A stretch of DNA of 7,466 nt from JBNKDD01 sp050288085 (GTDB lineage: Bacteria > Chloroflexota > Anaerolineae > Aggregatilineales > UBA3940): positions 1-7,466 of the forward strand of contig JBNKDD010000288.1 of NCBI GenBank assembly GCA_050288085.1, read 5' to 3'. Below, one piece after another: positions 1-6,266 of this stretch. A program made the translations under genes and the position numbers. The notes below the pieces were generated by a model. It searched no databases and was not told the origin of the DNA. It saw only the letters and a program-made list of their open reading frames with translations. Each line of letters opens with the position of its first letter. Position 1 is the stretch's first letter.

Positions 1-75
1 TTTGCCCCCCTTGCAAGGGGGGCGGATGATGCGAACGCCGTAGGTGGAGCATCATGGGGGGTATCAGGCAAACAG
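1..75 (+). repeat. GC-rich palindromic interspersed repeat, left copy (may continue left of the window)
   Basis: Positions 4-23 form a perfect 20-base palindrome (GCCCCCC-TTGCAA-GGGGGGC). It is followed by a hairpin with stem ATGATGC (26-32) / GCATCAT (49-55), inside which CGCC (36-39) can pair with GGTG (43-46) through one G·T pair. A G6 run at 56-61 follows. Positions 4-62 match the reverse complement of 7342-7400 at 55 of 59 positions by eye. The outer edge, GGGGGGTA then TCAGGCAAAC (56-75), also resembles the plus-strand edge of the right copy (7416-7435), which suggests terminal inverted repeats. The unit lies just past the stop codon of the minus-strand gene and could form a 3' structure on that transcript. 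It lacks a U-tract, so I do not call it a terminator. It may be a MITE-like or REP-like element; no transposase is present. Confidence 0.8.
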
Positions 76-80
76 TGTGT

Positions 81-2540
81 TTATCTTCCTGGCTCCTCTG
101 CTTGAAGCATCGCCGTGAGCCGTGCGACCAATCCGATCAAGTCGCTTGTATAAGCTACTACGTAATCCTGGGCCATTCGATGCGCCAGGTCAATTCGTCC
201 CGCCTGTACCAGCGGTTTAACGTGAGGACGGAAATCACGCATGGTGACGTACAGGCGATCTTCATCATCGGTCAGGACACCCCAGGCTAGAGCTTTGGTG
301 TTGCCATCATCTTTGGCCGTGATAAAACGAGTCAGGGACGAGCCGGGGGCAACACGGCCTACGTTTGAGTAGACTTCGTCACCCTTGATCACTTCGTTCA
401 TGGCCGGGAACTTTTCCGGGAACGAGTTGAGGAACTTCTGTGCCCAGATGGGAAGATGAAGCAGCAGCTTGGCAACCGCAATCGTCATGCTCTGGCCGCG
501 CAGCGCGACGGCTTTATTGGCGGCCAGGATGATCGAGAAGTTCGCGAGGCTGCTGAGTAATGTTTCCCGATATTTTTCGAATTCTTTGAAGGCGGCGATC
601 CCTTCCGGGGTATCCGCCGGATCGAACTTGCGGAATCGCTGGTAGGCATCCCAGGTATCATCCCAGACCCAGACCAGGTTATCCATCGACCCGCCTCTTT
701 CACGCGTCTCCAACAGGATTCGGAAATTATCGGGATAGATGCGCTGATGGGGTTCCTGCGGCGAAGCATCGATCGGGATGTATAAAGCCGGATTGATGAC
801 ACGTCCCCGATCCAGTGAGTGGTCAATGGCCGCTGCTGCCCGTTTTTCAACCGATGTGCGCGGGTCCTCTTTGAGGGCATCAATTTCTTCCTGAACCTTC
901 GCATAAGGTGAGTAATGGGCCGCGTGGAAGATCCGGGTGATCACCAGCAGATCGTTGACGGTCAGGCGCATGCCGCGCTCGGTGAGCAGTTTCCGCAGCC
1001 TGGAAATCTGGGGAATGGCATCCCAGATCGTCGTCTCGGCGGAAATTTCCGGCGTCTGGCGCTTGGCGGCGGCTTCTCTGAGGAACTCGTTAGAGGCTTC
1101 CAGTGCCAAAGGCTCGACCGGGGTAATCTCACCGGGGGTGATGGTGATGCATCGTTTGCACCATTGAATAGCGGCGGTGGTCAGCACCTCTGCAACGGCT
1201 AGCGACCAGGTACCATCAAAGAAGATGTGGGACTGGTCGAAGAGGATGCTGCTTTCCGTCCGCATGATGGTCAGGGCATGGTCACCGATTCCCCGGTGTG
1301 CCCGGCGTAATTGTGCCAATGGGCGATCACGCGGGTGCTGTTCATCCCAGTTGATGATGACGGGGGCACGCCTTAACTGCCTGAGCGATTCCCTGGTTTT
1401 TCCGGGCAGCAGACGGCGCAGATCTACCTGTGACTTCCGTGGTGTTTCTGCCAGGAGGAGATCAACTGCCTGTTCTGAGTCTAAGGGCCTCTGGGTGACA
1501 TTTTCGAGTATCTGCTTGATCTGCCACTTAACTTGCGAGACAGGGGCCATATCCAGGTAGCCTACGCGTTTGCCATCCTTGATACGGTATAGGTGTGCCC
1601 CGCGCGATTTCAGGAGATCACCTTCCGGGCTGATCGGCCTGCCATTGCGGAACTGGAGCGGCCAGGTCGTGCCGCCGTGCCCATAGACGACCTGATCACC
1701 ATTTTCGTCATGGGTTACCACGTTAATCAGGTGATATTGGCCGTTGATGACCAGGCCAACGCAGGCATCCCACAGGGGGATGGGAATTTTGCGATCCCTG
1801 TAGCGGCCCGGTTCAAGACGGGTGAGCAAGGACATTTGCCTTTGGAATGCATTTCGCCTGGCCCGGTCTTCTTCGCTAAGTATAAATTCAAACACGACCC
1901 CGGCTTCTTCGAAGAGTGCGCGCTTTAACGGCTGTAAAAACTGCATAAAGGCCGCCAGCCGGACTTCAGCATAGGTTCCGTTAAGCGGGGCCTTGTAGGG
2001 CCGCCGCAGCTCCCACTGCCGGGTCAGGCGGTAGAAGCGCGGATCACTGCCAAATCCGGCTTCCTGGACTACCTCAGCCAGCCGCCGCAGCGTGATCCAC
2101 TCGTCCCACACCACCCCCATCAATTCATCATAACCCCATAGGAATTGGATCACGGTCATTACCCAGGCGCTCAGGTCATCGACTTCAGTGGCTTCGACAG
2201 GGTGTTCACGATGATAGCCTACTGTCTCGTTGGTAAAGTGACCGAGGTCTTCTCGCAGCCCCCAGTGCAGGTAGAACTGCCAGAAGCCCTGTGGGAACTC
2301 TCTCGGTTCCCCGGTGATCCGGGTGCGGATAGTCTGGAAGGTATCCAGGATGGTCGCGGAGACGACAATCAACAGGAAATACAAGATCATATCCCCGAGA
2401 TCGGCCAGGCGGTGTTCAAGGGGTTTAACACCTGATCGGGGTGGGACACGCCGGGCTTTGAGCAGCATAAAGCCACTCCGAATTAAGCCGCGCAGTGTAC
2501 CTGAGTCGTAGTACTTTTCATAATTAGCCTGAGTGCCCAT
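81..2540 (-). CDS. Putative choline/carnitine acyltransferase-like protein (divergent, membrane-anchored)
   Basis: This is an 819-residue protein without a certain family. My best reading is a distant member of the choline/carnitine O-acyltransferase group of CoA-dependent acyltransferases, which use an HxxxD motif to move acyl groups between CoA and a small alcohol or amine. Three features support this. 'DQSHIFFDGTW' (H438, D442, G443) resembles the family's EHxxxDG active site and is preceded by a β-strand-like 'ALTIMRTESSILF'. Residues about 256-347 resemble the region before the active site ('GLVINGQYHLINV', then 'QVKWQIKQIL'). Residues about 688-775 carry 'LLLHLPIWAQ', 'GSSLTRF' (possible STS-motif equivalent) and 'ALAWGVLTDDEDRLYVTMRDF', like the C-terminal end of the fold. 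A hydrophobic segment at 51-67 may anchor the protein in the membrane or be a buried helix. The length is somewhat above the usual 600-650. The ATG has no clear Shine-Dalgarno sequence, so the true start could differ. It is divergent from the propeller lipoprotein gene. The coding frame is secure; the function is a moderate inference from motifs, and the acceptor substrate cannot be told. Confidence 0.8.
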   Translation of the reverse strand: MGTQANYEKYYDSGTLRGLIRSGFMLLKARRVPPRSGVKPLEHRLADLGDMILYFLLIVVSATILDTFQTIRTRITGEPREFPQGFWQFYLHWGLREDLGHFTNETVGYHREHPVEATEVDDLSAWVMTVIQFLWGYDELMGVVWDEWITLRRLAEVVQEAGFGSDPRFYRLTRQWELRRPYKAPLNGTYAEVRLAAFMQFLQPLKRALFEEAGVVFEFILSEEDRARRNAFQRQMSLLTRLEPGRYRDRKIPIPLWDACVGLVINGQYHLINVVTHDENGDQVVYGHGGTTWPLQFRNGRPISPEGDLLKSRGAHLYRIKDGKRVGYLDMAPVSQVKWQIKQILENVTQRPLDSEQAVDLLLAETPRKSQVDLRRLLPGKTRESLRQLRRAPVIINWDEQHPRDRPLAQLRRAHRGIGDHALTIMRTESSILFDQSHIFFDGTWSLAVAEVLTTAAIQWCKRCITITPGEITPVEPLALEASNEFLREAAAKRQTPEISAETTIWDAIPQISRLRKLLTERGMRLTVNDLLVITRIFHAAHYSPYAKVQEEIDALKEDPRTSVEKRAAAAIDHSLDRGRVINPALYIPIDASPQEPHQRIYPDNFRILLETRERGGSMDNLVWVWDDTWDAYQRFRKFDPADTPEGIAAFKEFEKYRETLLSSLANFSIILAANKAVALRGQSMTIAVAKLLLHLPIWAQKFLNSFPEKFPAMNEVIKGDEVYSNVGRVAPGSSLTRFITAKDDGNTKALAWGVLTDDEDRLYVTMRDFRPHVKPLVQAGRIDLAHRMAQDYVVAYTSDLIGLVARLTAMLQAEEPGR

Positions 2541-2643
2541 GTTTTTGCCAGATCGCTAGTTGAAGAGCATACTCAATCGTAGCACTACCTGCATCCTTGT
2601 GCCACTCTGGATTCGCTCAAATCATGACTAAATACTGGGTTGT

Positions 2644-2661
2644 TTGTGACGAAAGTTACAA
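2644..2661. promoter_or_regulatory. Candidate CRP/FNR-family operator
   Basis: The dyad TTGTGAC-GAAA-GTTACAA contains TGTGA-N6-TTACA, which matches nine of ten positions of the classic CRP consensus TGTGA-N6-TCACA. Its centre (about 2652.5) lies some 45 bases upstream of the start expected from the -10-like box at 2686-2691, close to the position where CRP-family activators contact polymerase. As RNA it would form a 7-bp stem with one G·U and a GNRA-type loop, but it lies upstream of the presumed start. Regulator and target are inferred; a site this short can occur by chance. Confidence 0.4.
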
Positions 2662-2682
2662 TACCCTGAATCTAACCAGGGA

Positions 2683-2691
2683 TGTTAGAAT
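2683..2691 (+). promoter_or_regulatory. Possible extended -10 promoter for the propeller lipoprotein gene
   Basis: TG-T-TAGAAT fits the extended -10 pattern TGnTATAAT with one mismatch in the hexamer (TAGAAT at 2686-2691). No good -35 hexamer is found at 16-18 bases upstream, which is tolerable for an extended -10 or activator-dependent promoter. It would give a leader of about 115 bases before the ATG at 2814. A weaker alternative is TTGGAT (2702-2707) with TATGGT (2724-2729) at 16-base spacing. Confidence 0.3.
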
Positions 2692-2703
2692 AGCAACAGT
2701 TTT

Positions 2704-2723
2704 GGATGTTTTCTGTAACATCC
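2704..2723. promoter_or_regulatory. Perfect 7-bp inverted repeat, possible operator or leader hairpin
   Basis: GGATGTT (2704-2710) and AACATCC (2717-2723) are perfectly complementary across a 6-base spacer. A further direct copy of GGATGTT lies at 2680-2686, 24 bases upstream (about two helical turns) and overlapping the candidate -10. Three half-sites in this arrangement suggest a repressor-type operator. The alternative is a simple hairpin in the mRNA leader. Confidence 0.4.
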
Positions 2724-2813
2724 TATGGTCATTAGTTCAGAAAGGAGTGGTGACGCGCCTCTCATTAATAACCAGCCATACCAATCAATAAGAGGTTAGC
2801 GCCCTAAATACTG

Positions 2814-4004
2814 ATGAGACTTAAGAGCGTTTTTGCTGTCTTGATCGTGCTGACAGCGGTTACATCATGCAGCGGAACATCCCAGACGGCGGCTCCTTCC
2901 AAGGATCTCTATGTCGAAGCCGCTGCAACTTCTGGCGGTGAAATGCCTTTACTCCAAGCACCGACTGTTGCCTACGTCGTTGAACCTTATGCGTTGGGGA
3001 TTATCTTCCCAACCAATATGGCCTGGGCACCGGATGGACGTTTGTTTGTGACGGAGAAGAGCGGTACCGTCCGGGTGATCTCGGCAAAAGGCGAATTGCA
3101 GGAAAAGCCGGTGATCGAGCTGCCGACCAATCAAGAAGGTGAGCAAGGGCTGCTGGGGATCGCCATTGACCCCAACTATGAAGAGAATCACTACATCTGG
3201 GTATACCACACCTGGTCAGACCCGGATGGTGAATATGAACGCCCCATGCACCGGGTCGTGCGCTTCGAGGAGCACAATGGCAAGGGCAAAAATCCCGAAG
3301 TGGCCTGGATGGTAGAAGATGCCTTTCCCGAATCGACGATCTTGAATGGGGGTGAGATTGGCTTCGGGCATGATGGGATGCTGTATGTTTCACCGGGTTC
3401 GAGCAACAATATTCTCAGCACCAACGATCCCGAATCACCTCAGGGTAAAATGCATCGCATGACGCCGACTGTGCCTGCCGAGCCTGCTCCCGACAATCCC
3501 ATTCCCGATTCGACAATCTGGGCTTATGGGCTGCGTAACTCCTATGGCTTTGCGTTCCACCCGGAGACTGGTGAAATGTATGCTACGGAAAATGGCCCAG
3601 ACTGCGACGACGAGATTAACCGCATCCTGCCGGGCAAGCACTACGGCTGGCGGATCGATGGCCTGTGTGAAGACACTAACCTTCCACCGGAATATCCCGA
3701 TGTCTACGAGCCACCGATTGTGTCCTTTACACCGCCCATCTCACCCACCGGGATCATGTTCTATACCGGTGACGTTTTTGAGAAGTGGCACAATAATATG
3801 TTCTATTGTGCTTACAACCTGGGTCGGATGTACTACATCAAACTTGCGGACGATGGTGTAGGCATTATCGGTGGTGGTACGGTGGAAACGGCCCCGGCAC
3901 GCTGTGCTGTGGCGATCTCAACCGGGCCGGACGGTTATATTTACTTTAGCGACCTGAACGGTATCTACCGGGTTGTGCCGCCTGATGTAGCCAATTTCGA
4001 ATAG
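2814..4004 (+). CDS. PQQ-dependent sugar dehydrogenase-family (GSDH) β-propeller lipoprotein, catalytic His apparently replaced
   Basis: This 396-residue protein belongs to the soluble glucose / aldose sugar dehydrogenase family, six-bladed propellers that normally oxidise sugars with PQQ outside the cytoplasm. Residues 1-19 are a lipoprotein signal: basic start, hydrophobic core, lipobox VTSC with Cys19. Family hallmarks follow: 'NMAWAPDGRLFVTEKSGTVRV' region (68-88), 'GEQGLLGIAIDPNYEENHYIWV' region (109-130), 'NGGEIGFGHDGMLYV' (178-192), 'AYGLRNSYGFAFHPETG' (237-253, with R241/N242), 'DDEINRILPGKHYGW' (265-279), 'PTGIMFYTGDVF' (311-322) and 'GPDGYIYFSDLNGIYRV' (371-387). In active members the fourth block begins HxGG with the catalytic base His; here it is L177-N-G-G, so ordinary dehydrogenase chemistry is doubtful. 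An in-frame TAA lies at 2805-2807, so the ATG is the first possible ATG start. No strong ribosome site is seen (AGAGG at 2791-2795 is too distant). It stands alone between a divergent neighbour and a terminator. Confidence 0.9.
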   Translation: MRLKSVFAVLIVLTAVTSCSGTSQTAAPSKDLYVEAAATSGGEMPLLQAPTVAYVVEPYALGIIFPTNMAWAPDGRLFVTEKSGTVRVISAKGELQEKPVIELPTNQEGEQGLLGIAIDPNYEENHYIWVYHTWSDPDGEYERPMHRVVRFEEHNGKGKNPEVAWMVEDAFPESTILNGGEIGFGHDGMLYVSPGSSNNILSTNDPESPQGKMHRMTPTVPAEPAPDNPIPDSTIWAYGLRNSYGFAFHPETGEMYATENGPDCDDEINRILPGKHYGWRIDGLCEDTNLPPEYPDVYEPPIVSFTPPISPTGIMFYTGDVFEKWHNNMFYCAYNLGRMYYIKLADDGVGIIGGGTVETAPARCAVAISTGPDGYIYFSDLNGIYRVVPPDVANFE

Positions 4005-4044
4005 GCCAATCCACAATCGGGTGAGGATTTAGCCTGACCTCGAT

Positions 4045-4080
4045 AGACAGGCTCGTCTTTTGTTAATGGCGAGCCTGTTT
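4045..4080 (+). terminator. Hairpin terminator after the propeller lipoprotein gene
   Basis: ACAGGCTCG (4047-4055) pairs perfectly with CGAGCCTGT (4070-4078) around a 14-base loop and can be extended outward by a G·T and an A-T pair. Only a short T run follows (TTTGCTTG), so termination may be leaky. Its place 40 bases after the stop codon and before a new TATAAT box fits a boundary between transcription units. Confidence 0.6.
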
Positions 4081-4110
4081 GCTTGTCCGGTACAATCTAT
4101 TGGAGTTTAG

Positions 4111-4116
4111 TATAAT
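4111..4116 (+). promoter_or_regulatory. TATAAT -10 box for the kinase-PAS unit
   Basis: A perfect TATAAT hexamer lies after the terminator hairpin and upstream of the kinase gene. No good -35 is found at 16-18 bases; TTGTCC at 4083-4088 is 22 bases away, too far for standard spacing. Transcription from here would start near 4123, giving a leader of about 54 bases to the preferred start codon at 4177, or only about six bases to the upstream ATG at 4129. Confidence 0.45.
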
Positions 4117-4176
4117 CATCACGAGATTATGCCACACTACCCAACGTACCAGGCAAAGTCGTTAAGAGAGCAGTAT

Positions 4177-6234
4177 ATGCCAGAATGGATTGGTCGCACC
4201 ATCTCAAAGGTGGAAATTCAAGAACTCCTTGGACGTGGCGGAATGGCCGAAGTCTTTCTCGGTCGTCACACCACCCTCAATCGCCCGGTGGCTGTCAAGG
4301 TTATGATGAGTCATCTATCTGAGGATGATGCCTTGATGGGCCGCTTTATCGCCGAGGCTCAAGCCGTAGCCGGGATGCGACACCCCAATATCGTGCAGGT
4401 ATTCGATTTTGATATTCTCGATGAGCAGCCTTACATCGTGATGGAACTGCTTGACGGCCCCTCGTTGAAGGATTACCTTCTGGAACTGCGTAGGCAGGAA
4501 AAATCCCTGCCTGATCGCGTAATCGCCCAGCTGATCAACTTGCTGGCGGCAGCCCTCGATTATGCCCATTCGCGGGGGATTGTTCACCGGGATGTTAAAC
4601 CGGCTAATGTTGTTCTCCGCTCGGATACCGGCCCGATTGACCCGACTAAGCCTCTCCCCGCCGATATTGATCCAATCTTGACCGATTTTGGCGTGGCCCG
4701 GATCGCCGATTCAGGGGCACAGACGGCCTCCGGTACGTTGATCGGCACCCCGGCCTATATGAGTCCTGAACAGGCGCGGGGGATGTCAATTGATAAGCGG
4801 ACGGATATTTATGCCCTGGGTGTGATGCTGTATGAGATGCTGTCCGGGCGGCTGCCGTTCGAGGGGGAAACCCAGGCATCGATCCTGCTCAAGCACATAA
4901 CGGAGATTCCCCAACCGCTGCCCTTTGCCGAATCAAGACCGGCGGTGCAGGCAGTGATCGACCGGGCTTTAGCCAAAGACCCGGCGCTGCGCTACCAGAC
5001 CGCCGGGGCCTTATCTACGGCTCTGAACGTTGCGCTTGGCCTGGTTGACCGGTCTGAGTTGGACGACTCAGACCTGATCGACATTTCGCCTGTCCCCGAT
5101 ACCACGGAGATGATGAGCACCGGCCAGGTTCAAGGCGTCGCTGCGACTTCGACCGTCAGTCCAACTGCTGCCGGGCGCGGGTTCAATCCGATCTGGCTGG
5201 TTGGCGTGATAGGGCTGCTGGGGCTGATTGTCGGGATTATCGCCCTGGTGACCAGCCGAAACGGACAGGCTAATGTCGCACCCCCGGAAACGCCTGCGCC
5301 TGATTTTGTTGAGGCGCGGGAAACCGAGGAAATCGCCGAGGAAGTCGAGCCGACAGTCGCAGAGGCAGAGGAAGTAAGTCCAGCCGAGGTTGAGCCTACC
5401 CCGGCTGTCGATCTGAACAGCCCAGTTGGGCAGGTTGTCTTTCAGGATGCGGCCCTGACCCTGTCCTTAACCGGCCTGCAACCCCCGCCGGATGGATCGG
5501 TCTATGAGGTATGGTTGGTTGGGGCGGAGGTGGAGCCGGTCAGCCTGGGGGTGGTCGAAGTCAGCGGTGGAGAACTGACCCTGGCCTATGCCGATCCCGA
5601 TGGCGAGATTTTGCTGGGCCGATTTGATGGTATCATGGTTACGGTAGAGCCAGCCGACGACAGCGACCCGGCTATGTCCGATCAGGCTGTTTACACGGGT
5701 CTTCTTGATCCGGAATTGGCGCAGCGGCTGCAACTGTTGTTTTCCGTTCACCGCGAAGAACCCCTGAAAACGGCGCTGCTCGATGGGGTGGCCTTCCAGG
5801 CCCGGCAGTATAACAGTCACCTGGGACTGGCCGTACAGGCGATCAATGATGGATCGTTAGGCGGGGGCAAGACACACAGCGAACATGTGATTAACATTGT
5901 TGTTGGGGTGAACAGCCCGGAATTCGATGATTGGGATGGCAGTGGCAGGGCGGATAATCCCGGTGATAATGTGGGTTTGGAAAACTATTTACTGATACTG
6001 GCCGAAGCTGTTGGTGAAGAATCCGAAGCCGGGTCTACAATTGATGAGATTTTGCTGACCATTGGCGATGCCAAACAGTTTGCACAGCGGATCGCCGTCT
6101 CCGATTCAGTGGAGGAAGCGCAGGAACTTGCCCTCGAATTAGAAAATATGGGAGTTGAAAGCGCGGTTGCATTGCTTGCCCAGGAGGTCGAGGGGGTAAA
6201 TCTTGAGATCGCTGTGGAGGTTTTTCCGGGATAG
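4177..6234 (+). CDS. Transmembrane Hanks-type Ser/Thr protein kinase with RskA-like extracytoplasmic domain and novel C-terminal module
   Basis: This 685-residue membrane kinase phosphorylates Ser/Thr on cytoplasmic targets. The kinase domain (about 10-287) is complete: glycine loop GRGGMAEV (19-26), K41, helix-C E60, HRDVKPAN (137-144; catalytic D139), DFG (170-172), and activation segment with T187, T191 and GTPAYMSPEQ (190-199). A juxtamembrane linker leads to one membrane helix (about 339-358) and an acidic Glu/Pro-rich stalk (to about 414). Residues about 418-510 resemble the C-terminal domain of anti-sigma-K factor RskA: 'GSVYEVWLV', 'SLGVVEVSGG' and 'GIMVTVEPADDSDP'. Residues about 511-685 are unassigned; they hold H548, H567 and H570, then an acidic loop DDWDGSGRADNPGD (584-597). 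I start at ATG 4177 because AAGAGAG (4164-4170) sits six bases upstream and 'MPEWIGRTI' is the usual start for such kinases. An upstream ATG at 4129 would add 16 residues. The PAS gene follows after 32 bases, probably in one operon. Confidence 0.95.
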   Translation: MPEWIGRTISKVEIQELLGRGGMAEVFLGRHTTLNRPVAVKVMMSHLSEDDALMGRFIAEAQAVAGMRHPNIVQVFDFDILDEQPYIVMELLDGPSLKDYLLELRRQEKSLPDRVIAQLINLLAAALDYAHSRGIVHRDVKPANVVLRSDTGPIDPTKPLPADIDPILTDFGVARIADSGAQTASGTLIGTPAYMSPEQARGMSIDKRTDIYALGVMLYEMLSGRLPFEGETQASILLKHITEIPQPLPFAESRPAVQAVIDRALAKDPALRYQTAGALSTALNVALGLVDRSELDDSDLIDISPVPDTTEMMSTGQVQGVAATSTVSPTAAGRGFNPIWLVGVIGLLGLIVGIIALVTSRNGQANVAPPETPAPDFVEARETEEIAEEVEPTVAEAEEVSPAEVEPTPAVDLNSPVGQVVFQDAALTLSLTGLQPPPDGSVYEVWLVGAEVEPVSLGVVEVSGGELTLAYADPDGEILLGRFDGIMVTVEPADDSDPAMSDQAVYTGLLDPELAQRLQLLFSVHREEPLKTALLDGVAFQARQYNSHLGLAVQAINDGSLGGGKTHSEHVINIVVGVNSPEFDDWDGSGRADNPGDNVGLENYLLILAEAVGEESEAGSTIDEILLTIGDAKQFAQRIAVSDSVEEAQELALELENMGVESAVALLAQEVEGVNLEIAVEVFPG

Positions 6235-6253
6235 GGTCGCAGCGAAAAGCATA

Positions 6254-6261
6254 AAGGCGGG
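6254..6261 (+). promoter_or_regulatory. Ribosome binding site of the PAS / pseudo-histidine-kinase gene
   Basis: AAAGGCGG lies just upstream of the ATG at 6267, inside the 32-base gap after the kinase stop codon. It fixes the start of the downstream gene and supports independent translation from a shared mRNA. Confidence 0.55.
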
Positions 6262-6266
6262 TAGAT

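Larger units (their letters stand above)
2541..2813. other. Divergent intergenic region with three dyads
   Basis: This 273-base stretch separates the minus-strand acyltransferase-like gene from the plus-strand lipoprotein gene and must hold both promoters. It is more AT-rich than the flanking genes. Three inverted repeats follow one another at 2644-2661, 2664-2681 and 2704-2723, with a possible extended -10 at 2683-2691 on the plus strand. I could not find a convincing -35/-10 pair for the minus-strand gene. A 64-codon open frame at 2597-2791 crosses these elements and has no family resemblance, so I do not call it a gene. Confidence 0.6.

Noticed and set aside
4..23. Intrinsic terminator for the minus-strand gene
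   Set aside because: The stem is perfect but no T-rich tract follows in the minus direction, and the element is a copy of an interspersed repeat.
4..61. G-quadruplex formed by the G6 runs of the repeat
   Set aside because: Only two long G runs lie on one strand, about 30 bases apart, while the palindrome explains them better as a hairpin stem.
54..290. A 78-codon plus-strand open frame starting in the left repeat
   Set aside because: It begins inside the repeat and is then antisense to the end of the minus-strand gene; no family resemblance.
485..904. A 139-codon minus-strand open frame inside the acyltransferase-like gene
   Set aside because: It is another frame of the long 819-codon gene on the same strand, Arg/Ser-rich in the way out-of-frame translations of GC-rich DNA are.
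915..1928. Several plus-strand open frames of about 95-127 codons opposite the acyltransferase-like gene
   Set aside because: They are antisense shadows of a long, compositionally normal gene and show no domain signature or ribosome site.
2597..2791. A 64-codon open frame on the plus strand in the divergent intergenic region
   Set aside because: It crosses the three dyads and the candidate promoter, has no clear ribosome site and no recognisable family or membrane/signal pattern.
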